Below the pieces are notes generated by a model. It searched no databases and was not told the origin of the DNA. It worked only from the letters and a program-made list of their open reading frames with translations. A stretch of DNA of 64,000 nt. Origin: Protea cynaroides (lineage: Eukaryota > Streptophyta > Magnoliopsida > Proteales > Proteaceae). Position 1 is the first letter of the stretch; every line of letters starts with the position of its first letter. Both the position numbers and the translations under genes were made by a program. Of the stretch, positions 20,590 through 31,935 are shown piece after piece. The stretch lies in assembly GCA_028583415.1 (NCBI GenBank), contig CM053265.1, forward strand, positions 33,321,294 through 33,385,293, read 5' to 3'.

Positions 20590-22894
20590 TGTCACACCCC
20601 AATTCTGCACATTTTAGAATGGTGTGATGAACTGCTAAATAACCAACGGTTCAACCAGGATCACAAGTAGGCTATCCCCGCGTTACCTGAACGTTCATAC
20701 ACTCACCATCAGAATCAGAGTAAATACACAATAGCGGAAGTCTTATAAATAAATGAACTAAGAACTAAAATGATATCCATAAATAATAGCAAATTATTCT
20801 GTGTTTAACTGAGACATAAATATTTATGTACCAAATACATGTCTTATAAATCCAATAAAGAAACCTATAAAAATATCTAGTCAAATACACACGAGTTGTA
20901 CTCGCAAGAGGAGTCGTGTGTATCATCTTCAGCTCCAGCGTCCATTGCTGCTACCATCCGGTATGTAGAAACATTCATATAGTCTTCAACTGTGTAACCT
21001 GCATCATCAACTAAAAATATTCAACGTCGAGGGGTGAGCACACAACACGGCTCAGTGAGTAGCCAAAACAATGCAACATTACATATGCATGCACATTTAT
21101 TTATCTCTTTGGTTTGGTTTATAGTTTGCAATGCGTAATAGAAAGGTTGGGTGGTTATAGGTTAACGTTTATTGACACCGCCTCTAAACACAGGGTGTGG
21201 AAGTCCGTCTGAAGGTTAACGTTTATCGTCGTCCCCATCCACCCTACCATAACATTATACAACAAAGGTTCACATTTATTGCTATATAATGCTATACCAA
21301 CACGTAAGCCCCTGTTAGCGAGGGCTTGTAAACTGGGCTCGCTACTAACCAATCCTAATGCCAAACAGTGTATCCAAGGCCTCACCACAGCATCCCTCAG
21401 AATGTCCATAGAGATAGAGCTAAGGCCCCCCGGTAGAGTCAGAGACTACAAGGACCGAGACCACCTCCCCTGATACCCTACGACACAATAGTTCTGCTAA
21501 GGTAATGGAGATACGACGATGTCAATGCACAAGACTTGAGTTAGAGATAGAGCTAAAGTGCTGAGACCTGCCAAAGGTTAATGTTTATTGACGTCCTCAT
21601 CACACCTCCCCTGATACTCGCTCGCATCAAGTACATCAACCACACACATACAAGCACATGCCTATTCCTATCATCATCATCATCATCATGTTATAAACAA
21701 TAAAATAAATATACATGAACAAGTAATAGAAATATTGGATGGCATGTTGTATGCACATTACAAACATATTTGCATAGAATCAAACATGGCATAGGACTCA
21801 AGAATTAGAAAACAGTTTATTATTAACCGATTTAGTTTGGAGTTAAGGTTCCTCACCTTAGTTTGCTATAAGATACTTTTCCAAGCTTTAAAATCACATC
21901 TACAGTGTTATTATAATGCTAGCAAACCTAACAAAGTCGATAGAATTTAATTAGAATTAATTTCAAATTTAAAAACCATGGTGTTAACTGAGGGTCGATC
22001 AGAGGGTCGATGCTCAGGATACATAGGGTCGATGGGTCTATCAACCCTACCCTCTGTCTGAACTTCCCAAATGCTGAGGGTCGATGGTCAGGGTGCCTAG
22101 GGTCAATGGGTCTATCGACCCTGTGTGCGAACCTCGGTGCACTCTGGTCCAATTTCCATTTTTGAATTCATTCTTCGTGTTTGGGGTCCTATGGCTTGCT
22201 TCCACATTCCATTAAACATTCATTCCCTGGTCTGAAACCATGATTCATCCTCCTAGATGGCTTTCATGCATTATCCTAGTGTTTTCCATGAAAACCTAAC
22301 CATTAATGGATGGTTTGGGTTTCTCCGAAATCCTACACTCAACCATATCTAACCTAAGGTCTGTAGAAACTCATGGAATTAGTATCCATACCTGAAAAGA
22401 TTACTTTTCTCTAAAAATTCTTCTCCTTTTTGCTAAGTCTTCTTCCATGCCTCTTTTCTTCCTCTTTTCCTTCTTCTCTCTTTCTCTCAATTAAATTAGG
22501 GTTGTGAAAGGAGTGAAAGTGGCTTAGGGACGTCCTTTAAATAGAGTAGGAATGTCCTATAATAGTCCCATTGAGATTTGGAAAGAATCCTAATCGAAAA
22601 TGAGGAAGTTTCCTAATTTCAGTTTCGACGGCAAGTGAGGGTCGATGATCCCGTCGACCCTGTGGTCTGACACTGTCCGACCCTCTCCCAAATTTTATGG
22701 GTCTGAGTTTCTGATTTGGGAGGGTCGACCCTGTTTAGCTGGGTATGTGACCCTTCCTCTATTTTAAGTATTTTTGGGTCGATTTGATACCTGGGATCTG
22801 GCTCTCCTTCACGCCCTTGGTTCATTTGCCTCGACCATGATGGGTGAACCTGGTTCAAGGTGCTAAGACCGGGTTAGTTTGACAGGGTCTTACA
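20590..22894 (-). repeat. 5' LTR of element B
   Basis: Plus-strand reading TGTCACACCCC ... GGGTCTTACA, 2305 bp. It has a TATA-like box (22535-22544), donor (22391), two GGGTCGA clusters (about 21990-22135 and 22636-22785), the AAAGGTTAACGTTTATTG motif at several sites (for example 21160, 21215, 21580) and the conserved exon 20877-20998. Confidence 0.95.
20877..20998 (-). CDS. LTR-borne 122 bp exon, 5' LTR copy of element B
   Basis: Open frame from ATG (20978) to TAG (20877), 33 codons, with acceptor GATGCAG|GT at 20998/20999. The second Cys of the C-x-C-x-x-C pattern is Tyr here. Frame and length are kept. Confidence 0.65.
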
Positions 22895-23951
22895 TGTGGA
22901 ATGGGAAGGGCCTGGGGTCTGGGATCATTCCTCACACTAGCACCTTTTTGTAGTATTCTATCTTAGCATGCTTGGTGCGGATAAGGCATCTGGGGGAGGA
23001 CGTGGTACTGTGGTCTCTGGCCTGGCCACCAGACTCTAGCTCTATCTCTATGCCTTAGGGACTTATGTTGGGATAAAGTCTGCTTGTGTATTGCTCTGTC
23101 TTAGTATGCTTGGAGCGGGTAGGGCATCAGGGGGAGGTCGTGGCACTGTGGTCTCCGGCCTGGCCACCATGCTCTAGCTCTATCTCTATGCCGTAGGGAG
23201 CTGTACTGGGATAGAGCCTATTGTGATGACATATAGGATGGTTAGTTGCGAGCCCAATTTGCAAGCCCTCACCAACAGGGGCTTACGTGTTGGTATGGGT
23301 GGAGCATCAGGGGAGGTGTGTGGATGCCTTAGCTCTATCTCTATTCCATGATGGGTGTATGTGGGTCGGCAGCGGTATGATCTACTGTACGATGCTACAC
23401 ACTCGTGTATAGAGGTTCGGTGGCCGCCAATCCTTTCTATAGCATATTGCAATCTTTAACCCACCACAACATAAAATGATTGTTACTCATGCATATAATA
23501 TTGTTACACTGTCTGATTGTCTTACTGAGCTAAGTTGTGAGCTCACCCTTTGTATATACACTATTTTTAGATGTTGATGCAGGTTACACGGTGGAAGATT
23601 ATATGAACGCTCCGGCATTTGGAGGTGTTGCTGCTCTTGACGTACAAGCAGGAGAGGACGAGCATGACGCTTCACGCGAATGCCCTTTCTGCGTGTACCT
23701 TTGATTTTATTTTATTTGTTTCAGTTATTTTTAAAGTGATGTAAAGATATTTAATTACGTTTAGAATTTGGATAATAGAATACTTGTTTAAATTTATCAA
23801 TAGAATACTCAGTTCATTTATTTCAAGACTTCCGCTGTATTTATTATATTCTGATTGTGGTTATGTGCAATGGTTTGTATGAGTAAATACGGTCATATTG
23901 AGATCCTGGTGTGAACCGTTGGTTCAGTGACGGTTCACTCACACCATTCTG
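22895..23951 (+). repeat. LTR fragment F, diverged relative of the family
   Basis: Plus-strand LTR piece sharing the AGCTCTATCTCTATG motifs, the exon and the GATCCTGG...GAACCGTTGG stretch near the LTR end. It stops at CACCATTCTGG, where the last 30 or so LTR bases are replaced by CT array. It has no visible partner, U3 or internal region. It is the most diverged LTR in the window apart from D. Element B inserted next to or into it. Confidence 0.8.
23583..23704 (+). CDS. LTR-borne 122 bp exon, fragment F copy
   Basis: Acceptor GATGCAG|GT at 23582, ATG 23603, TGA 23702-23704: again 33 codons and 122 bp. Sequence differs at many positions, yet the V-E-D-Y-M-N-A-P start, acidic middle and C-x-x-C end are recognisable. 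Persistence of the frame in such a diverged copy supports past selection. Confidence 0.6.
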
Positions 23952-23952
23952 G

Positions 23953-24294
23953 TTCTCTCTCTCTCTCTCTCTCTCTCTCTTTATACTTTCTCCCCTTCTC
24001 TCTCTCCCTTTTTCCTTTTTCTCTCTTTCTACTTTTCTTTCTCTTTCACCTTCTCCCCCTCTTTCTAGTTCTCTCTCTCTCTCCTCTCTTTCTACTTATC
24101 TCTCTCAATCTCTCTCTCTCTTTCTCTCTCCTCTCTCTCTCATTCTCTCTCTCCTTTCTCTATCTTACTCTATCTCCTTCTCTCACTCTCTTTATACTTC
24201 ACTATCTCTTTTTAATTTTCTTCTCTTTCTCTATATCTCACTCTCCCTCTCTCTCTCTCTCTCTTTATACTTCTCTCTATCTTTCTAGTTATCT

Positions 24295-24385
<91 letters not shown>

Positions 24386-24426
24386 CTCACTCTCCCTCTC
24401 TCTCTCCCTTTCTATCTCCATCTCTC

Positions 24427-24472
<46 letters not shown>

Positions 24473-25211
24473 ACTCTCTCTTTTCAACATCTCTCTTTCT
24501 CTCTTTCTTCTTCTTTCTTTCTCTCTCTTTCTCTTCCTCTCTTTGTTATTTTCTCTCTCTATTTCTCTATATCTCTCTCTTTTAACTTCTCTCGTTCTCT
24601 CTCTCCCTCTCTTTTTATGTCCCTCTCTCTAATACTCTCTCTCGCCCTTTTTCTATTTCTCTCTAAGTACACTCTCTCTCTCTCTCACTCTCTTTCTCTT
24701 TCTTTCTACTTATCTCCCTCTCTCTACTTCTCTCTCTCATTCTCTTTCTTTTTCTACTTTTCTCTCTCTCTCACTTTCTACTTCTCCCACTTCTCCCTCT
24801 CTTTCAACTTATCGCCCTCTTTTTCTACTTCTCTCTCTCTCTTTCTGCTTCTCTCTTTCTCTCTTTCTACGTCTCACTTTTTACTTCTCTCTCTTTCTCC
24901 CTTTCTCTACATCTCTCCCTCTATCTACTTCTCTCTTTTCTCCCTCTCTTTCTACTTCTTTCCCACTCTTACTACTTCTCTATCCCCATCTCTCTCTTTC
25001 TTTCTACTTCTCTTTCTACATCTCTCTTTCTACTTCTCTCTCCCTCCTCTCTCTCTCTTACTCTCTCTTTCTTTCTACTCTCCCTCTTTCTTTCTCTTTT
25101 CTATTTTTTTCACTTTCTACTTCACTATCTCTCTCGTTCTACTTCTCTCTCTCTCTTCCTTTATCATTATATTCTTAAATTTTTCTCTCTCTCTCTCTCC
25201 CACTCTCCCTC
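23953..25211. repeat. CT-rich array, block 1
   Basis: Almost pure pyrimidine on the plus strand, made of CTCTCT runs broken by TTTCTACTTCTC-type units. Two TA runs lie at about 24319-24385 and 24428-24469. Ordered anchors (TCTCCATCTC 24415, CTCTTTGTTA 24539, TTCAACTTAT near 24801) recur in the same order in block 4, so the blocks share a higher-order structure. No genes. Confidence 0.9.
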
Positions 25212-27519
25212 TGCCACACCCTAATTCTGTACTATTCAGAATAATGTGATGAACCACTAATAAACCAACAGTTCAACCAGGATCCCAAATAGGCTATCCC
25301 CGCGTTATCTAAACTTACACACGTCCGTAATCATAATCAGAGTAAATACACAATAGCGGAAGTGTTATAATAACATGGACTGAGAAACTAAGATGATATT
25401 AATAATTTAATAGCAAATTATTCTGTTTTCAACTGAGACATAAATATTTAAATACCAAATACATGTCTTAATAAATCCAATAAAGAAACCTACAAAATAT
25501 CTAATCAAATACACAGGAGTTGCACTCGCAAGAGGAGTCGTGTGTATCAACTTCAGCTTTAGCTGCCATTGCTGCCACGTTCCCGTACGCAGACGCATTC
25601 ATATAGTCTTCAACAGTATAACCTGCATCATCAACTAAAAATATTCGACGTCGAGGGGTGAGCACACATCACGGCTCAGTGAGTAGCCAAAACAATGCAA
25701 CAATACATATGCATGCAAATCAATTTATATCTTTGGTCCGGTTTAAAGTTTGCAATATGCAATAGAAAGGTTTAGGTAGCCAAAGGTCACGTTTATTGAC
25801 CCCGCCTCTATACACAAGTGTGTGGCGTCACCCGAAGATCACGTTTATCGTTGACTCACATGCACCCAACCATGAACATTATATAACAAAGGTTACGTTT
25901 ATTGCTATATAGTGCCATACCAATACGTAAGCCCCTACTGGCGAGGGCTGCAAACTGGGCTCGCAACTAACCAATCCTAATGCCAAAAGTGTATCCAAGG
26001 CCTCACCCCAGCATCCCTCAGAATGTCCATAGAGATAGAGCTAAGGCCCCCTGGTAGAGTTAGAGACTACAAGGACCGAGACCACCTCCCCTGATACTCT
26101 ACGACATAATAGTTCTGCTAAAGTAATGGTGATATGACGATGCCAATGCACAAGACTTGAGTTAGAGATAGAGCTAAAGTGCTGAGACCCACCAAAGGTT
26201 AACGTTTATTGATGTTCTCATCACACCTCCCCTGATACTCGCTCGCATCAAGTACATCAATCACACACAAACAAGCACATGCCTATTCCTATCATCATCA
26301 TCATCATCATGTTATAAACAATAAAGTAAATATGCATGAACAAGTAATAGAAATATTGGATGGCATGTTGTATGCACATTACAAACAAATTCGCATAGAA
26401 TCAAGCATGGCATAGGACTCAAGAAATAGAAAACAGTTTTTGTTATTAACCAATTTAGTTTGGAGTTCTGGTTCCTCACTTTAGCTTGCTAATAGATACT
26501 TTTCCAAGCTTTAGAATCACCTTTACAGTGTTATTATATTGCTAGAAGACCTAATAAAGTCGATTGAATTTAATTAGATTTAATTCCAGATTTAAAAACC
26601 ATTCTATTAATTAAGGGTCGGAGATAGGGTCGGAGTCCTGATCGACCCTGGGTGTGACCCTCCGTAGATTCTAAACTTCCCGAACACTGAGGGTCGATGG
26701 TCAGGAACACCTAGGGTCGGATGGTCAGGAACACCTAGTGCGACCCTTTGTGCACTTTGGTCTAATTCCCTCTTTTAATCCATTCTTCATGTTTGGGGTC
26801 CTATGGCTTGCTTCTACATTCCATTAAACATTCATTCCATGGTCTGGAACCACGAATCAACCACCTAGATAGCTTTCATGCATTCTTCTATGGTTTTTCA
26901 TGAAAACCTAACCATAGCTTGATGGTTTGGGTTTCTCCGAGATCACCCTCTTCCAATAACTATCCTAAGGTCTGTAGAAACTCATGGAATTAGTATCCAT
27001 ACCTGAGAAGATTACTTTTTCTCTAAAATTCTTTTCCTTTTTGCTAAGTTCTCTTCCTTGCCTTTCTTCTTCCTCTTTTCCTTCTCCTCTCTTTCTCTCA
27101 ATTCAATTTGGGTTGTGAAGGGAGTGAAAGTGGCTTAGGGACGTCCTTTAAATAGAGTAGGAATATCCTAAAATAAGTCCCTTTGAGATTAGGAAAGAAT
27201 CCCAATCGAAAATTTGGAAATTTCCTAATTCTATTTCCTACGGTAATTGAGGGTCGATGGGAGGGTCGATGATCCCGTCGACCCTAGGGTTCTAAGCTGT
27301 CTGACCCTCCCTTAAAAACTGAGGGTCTGACTTTCTATTTTGGGAGGTCTAACCCTGCTTAGCTAGGTATGCGACCCTTCCCCTATTTGAAGTATTTTTG
27401 GGTCGATTTGATACCTGGGATCTCGATCTCCTTCACGCCCTTGGTCCATTTGACTCGACCATGATGGGTAAACCTGGTTCAAGGTGGTAAGACCGGGTTA
27501 GATTGACACGGGTCTTACA
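25212..27519 (-). repeat. 3' LTR of element C
   Basis: TGCCACACCC ... GGGTCTTACA, 2308 bp. It abuts the CT array on the left and the polypurine tract on the right. Where A and B have AACGTTAACC it mostly has the variant AACGTGACC. GGGTCGA clusters lie at about 26610-26755 and 27245-27405, and a donor at 27002. Confidence 0.94.
25501..25622 (-). CDS. LTR-borne terminal exon of pol, element C 3' LTR
   Basis: Acceptor GATGATGCAG|GT at 25623/25622, ATG 25602, TAG 25501-25503; 33 codons. It pairs in phase with the donor at 27564 (AGAAG|GTACGT), intron 1942 bp. The C-x-C-x-x-C end is intact. Confidence 0.68.
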
Positions 27520-30500
27520 ACTCCCCCCAACTTATAAAAATTTTGTCCATGAAATTGTACGTACCTTCTGAATCAAATAAGTGAGGGTATTTCTTCCGCA
27601 TAGCATTTTCTTCTTCCCATGTAATTTCTTCCATGTCTCTACTTTTCCATGTGACCTTAACATAGTAGATATCTCTGTTGCGTAGACGTTGAACCTTTCG
27701 ACTAGTGATTTCTGTTGGTGTTACTTCAAATGTCAAATCATCAGTCAATTCCGGCAAATCCACTGTCAAAACATGCGTTGGGTCTTCGACATACTTCTTC
27801 AATAGGGAAATGTGAAATACGTCATGCACACTTGACATAGATAGTGGTAGTGCTAACTGATAAGCCACTTTTCCACGTTTAGCTAGAATTTCATACTGCC
27901 CGACATATCTTGGACTTAGTTTCCCTTTCTGTCCGAACCTCTTCAATCCTCGCATGGGAGATACCTTCAAAAATACTTTATCACCTACAGCGAACTCCAG
28001 ATCTCTTCGTCGAGTATCCGCATATTGCTTCTGACGGTTCTGAGCTGTTCTCACTCTTTCTATGATGATGTCGACCACTTGACAGGTCTCTTCAACAAAT
28101 TCCGGTCCAACAATACTACGTTCTCCAACTTCATTCCAAAACAAAGGAGTTCGACACTTCCTGCCATACAGTGCTTCATAAGGTGACATCTGTATAGTAG
28201 ACTGATAGCTGTTGTTATACGTGAACTTGATCAATGGTAACTTTTCATCCCATGATCCTTTGAAATCAATTACACATGCTCGTAGCATATCTTCTAGAAT
28301 CTGAATTGTACGCTCTGACTGTCCGTCTGTCTGTGGGTGGAATGCGGTACTGAACTTCAGCGTTGTACCCATAACCTTTGGCAATCCGTCCCAAAACTTG
28401 GAAGTAAATCGTGGATCTCCATCAAACACAATGCTTTCTGGTACACTGTGTAATCGAACAATATTATCCACATACAGCTTTCCTAACCTTTCCAGTGTAT
28501 ACTAAGGTCGTATCGGTATGAAGCGAGCTGTTTTAGTAAGACGGTCCACAATCACCCAAACTGCGTCAACTACTCGAGGAGTCAATGGTAGCCCTGTGAC
28601 GAAGTCCATAGTGATGCAGTGCCATTTCCATGTTGGTTCTAGTAATGGCTGTAACAGTCCTATGGGTCTTTGTCGTTCAGCCTTTACTTTCTGACAATTT
28701 AGGCATTGAGACACGAACTTAGCTACATCTGCTTTCATTCCCCTCCACCAATATAGTTTCTTTAGATCATGATACATTTTTGTACTTCCAGGATGTATCG
28801 AATAGATGGTGGTTTGGGCTTCCTTCATCAGTCGGTGTCTAACGTCCATACTTTTTGTTTCAGGTACACATATTCTTCCTTTGTATTTCAGTACCTTCTC
28901 TTCGTCCAAGGTGAACTCAGGATTAGTCCTACCTTTCTCGATATCTTCTTGTACTGTTCTCAGATAAGGATCTGATTTGATAGCTGTCTTCACTTCATCC
29001 ACTATATCCGGTATAATCTTCAATGCCGCTATCATTTTTGAAAACCGATGAATAAACCCTTGGTTGGCTGATCCATCCGTTGTATCTATCACATACTGCT
29101 CGTTGCCGTGATTGAATACCCTTCCGGTAGTACACATTGCTGCAGTCGTGCTAACTTCTCCTTGCGATTTTATCATTGTCTTTCTGCTTAATGCATCCGC
29201 TACTACGTTCGCTTTTCCCGGATGATACTGGATATCACAATCATAGTATTTCAATAGTTCCAGCCATCTTCATTGTCTCATATTCAACTCCTTTTGATTA
29301 AATAGATAAGTAAGACTTTTATGGTCCGACTTAATCTTGAATTTCTCTCCGTATAGGTAATGTCTCCATATCTTGACAGCATGCACTACTGCCGCTAGCT
29401 CCTGATCATGAGTGGGATAATTTTTCTCATGTACCTTTAACTGTCTTGAAGCATAAGCAATCACTTGTTCTCCTTGCATAAGCACACATCCCAGTCCCAG
29501 TCCCGACGCATCAGTGTATAAAGTAATTGTCTGTCCTGGAATAGGAATAGTCAAAATTGAGGCGGATATCAATCTGGACTTCAATGTCTGGAAGCTCTTC
29601 TCACATTTATCCGTCCACACAATCTTTTCACCTTTCTTTGTCAAACTGGTCAGTGGTACGGCAATCCAAGAATAGTCTTCTACGAATCTCCGATAATAAC
29701 CAGCTAGACCAAGAAAACTTCTGATTTCCGAAACGCTCTTTGGTGCTTCCCACTTTACAATAGCCTCGATCTTGCTGGGGTCCACTTTGATTCCTTCAGC
29801 GGATACTACATGGCCTAAGAAGGCGACTTCACTTAGCTAAAACTCGCACTTTGAAAATTTGGCATATAACTTCTCTTTCCTTAAACGCTGTAGGGCTGCG
29901 TTTAGGTTCTTGATATGGGTTTCCTTGTCCTTGGAATATACCAATATATCATCAATAAATACTATAATCGACCTATCCAACATATCGTGGAAAACTCGGT
30001 TCATAAGTTCCATGAACGTTTCCGGTGCATTAGTTAATCCGAATGACATAACCAAAAATTCATAATCCGTATCTAGTCCTAAAAGCTGTCTTCGAAATAT
30101 CACCTTCTTTAATCTTCAACTGATGATAGCCCGATCGAAGATCGATCTTAGAAAATACATTCGCTCCTTGTAACTGATCGAACAAGTCATCGATCCGAGG
30201 TAGTGGATATCGATTCTTGATTGTCAGTTTATTCAACTCCCGATAGTCGATACATAATCGAACGCTACCATCCTTCTTCTTTACGAACAACGCCGGTGCC
30301 CCCCATGGAGATATACTGGGTCGAATATAACCCTTGTCCCACAGTTCTTGTAGTTGCACTTTTAATTCCTTCAGTTTCGTAGGAGCCATTCTATAAGGTG
30401 CTTTAGAAACTGGTGCGGCTCCAGGTATAAGGTCTATCACAAACTCTGTGGCTCGGTCGGGTGGTAATCTGGGTAGTTCCTCCGGAAATACGTCAGGGTA

Positions 30501-31002
30501 GTCTCGCACGACGTCAATGTCTTCCATTCATGGTGCTTCCTTGGTTAGGTCGACCACTGACACTAGATACCCGACTGCCCCCTTCTCAAAGCACTTCATA
30601 GCCTTTAGTGCTGAAAGTATGAGCTTGCATCTCCGGGGAAGTTTGGTTCCCGAAAAACTTAATTCTGCTCCTTCTTTGTCTTTGAACGTTAGCTTCTTTT
30701 CGGCGCATAATAAATTTGCAGAATGCCGAGCTAACCAGTCCATTCCCAGATGACATCAAAGTCTGCCATCTCATGTTGTGTCAAGGTTGCATCTAAAGTC
30801 TTCTCTCCAATGAGAACTAGACATGGTCCATAACCTTTCTCTAATTCCACTTCTAACCCCATCGGTGATCGTACAAGTAATTTATAGTCTAATGTTTTGA
30901 TGGGTAAATTTATCTTCTTTCCAAATGCCACAGATATAAAGGAATGAGTAGCTCTGGAATCAAAGAGTACTCTGGTGGGCATGCCATTTATAGGTACGAT
31001 AC
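27515..31002 (-). pseudogene. pol: Element C pol, broken
   Basis: Order right to left: protease (about 30980-30740, active site D-S-R-A), RT (about 30530-29840, with F-I-D-D), RNase H (Y-T-D-A-S-G present, near 29510), integrase and chromodomain (28471-27515). Frame changes or stops occur near 30745, 30530, 30060-30100, 29837, 29270 and 28502. The chromodomain is followed by the donor AGAAG|GTACGT, which matches the U1 consensus well. The mini-intron acceptor (31003-31004) has changed from AG to AA. Confidence 0.93.
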
Positions 31003-31072
31003 TTGTGACTTATTTTACTTAGTCTACATGCTCATACATTGTAATTACAACTTTAAAAAGTTTCAGTCATAC
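31003..31072 (-). other. Gag/protease mini-intron remnant, acceptor lost
   Basis: Position and length (70 bp) as in B. The donor ACAG|GTATGACT remains, but the acceptor dinucleotide reads AA. The upstream gag exon is nearly all deleted. Confidence 0.55.
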
Positions 31073-31087
31073 CTGTGACCACATCGG

Positions 31088-31657
31088 GTGATGCGGGATG
31101 CCCAAGTTAGTGATGAGGAGAGGAACACGATGGTGCGCCCTCACACTCGTATCGAGATGGCAGATGCCGAGACTGCTACTGCCGCTGCTAGAGCCCATGT
31201 GGATCCTGTCGATGATGACGACCGTATGTATATGGATGTCGACTCGATACCACCGCCTTCACCTACGCATGCGGCTGGTGTTGGTACTTCTTCTGCGGTG
31301 GATCCTGTACCTGAGGCTGGTCCTTCGCATGTGGCTGGTCCTTCACTCCCACCTTCTGACATGGTGGAGATGCTGCAGGAGATCAGGGAGGCTCAGCGCA
31401 GATCTGATCTGAGGATGGAGGAGTTATTAGACGCTCAGCGGGTGAGAGTGGATGAGCTGCTAGCTGCCCAGTGCATATCAGATACGCGGTTGGGAGAGCT
31501 CATAGAGGTTCAGCGTGCGACTAATAGGAGGGTAGCCGATCTCACAGCTAGTCTACAGACGACCCAGACTCAGATAGCCTGGTTGACTAGAGTCTATGCT
31601 GAGGACTATGACAGAGACCGTGAGGCTCTGCCTCCTCCTTCGCCTCCAGCTTCCTGA
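31088..31657 (+). pseudogene. aORF C-terminal half, element C
   Basis: About 190 residues matching the C-terminal half of the B aORF: Ala-rich linker, heptad-rich coiled-coil-like stretch and Pro-rich tail. The N-terminal domain is absent because gag sequence is joined directly to it near 31090. The first Met here is fortuitous, created at the junction. Confidence 0.85.
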
Positions 31658-31920
31658 GTGTACTTCAGTTGCCTTGTACTTCAGAGTAACTATCTGGGTT
31701 GTGGACTGTACTCTGCTTTCATTATGTATATACGTTTTGTTTCGCTCTCATTATATGTAAACTTGTTTCCCCTTTTAACAGATGCATTATTCTCTTTTTA
31801 AATTTGGTCTCAATCATCACTTGTGCTTATAGTGTGTTAATATTACTATTTTTACTTTTATCCTATCTCAGTTCTCAATTGTCTTGAATGTATGTTAGTT
31901 CAGCGGACAAGGCCTTAGAT

Positions 31921-31932
31921 GCTCTGATACCA
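31921..31932 (-). other. Primer binding site of element C
   Basis: On the minus strand TGGTATCAGAGC, three bases from the LTR. Confidence 0.95.
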
Positions 31933-31935
31933 AGT

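Larger units (their letters stand above)
1..22894 (-). mobile_element. Element B: Ty3/gypsy chromovirus, minus strand, left end outside window
   Basis: This is a Tekay/Del-like chromovirus read right to left: 5' LTR 20590-22894, primer site 20575-20586, antisense aORF 18952-20311, gag 18071-16779, pol 16761-13719 continuing at 1783-1354, polypurine tract at 1359-1367, and 3' LTR 1358 to beyond base 1. Element A interrupts it inside integrase (1784-13713). Position 1 aligns to 21537 in the other LTR and both LTR ends then fall at the same offset, so about 947 bp of the left LTR are missing from the window. Pol is damaged (frameshifts, a stop, RNase H deletion) but gag is open. The right flank begins TGTGG, the expected target duplication; its partner lies outside the window. 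Confidence 0.95.

Noticed and set aside
25207..25211. CCCTC as the target duplication of element C
   Set aside because: The right LTR is truncated, so no partner copy exists to compare.
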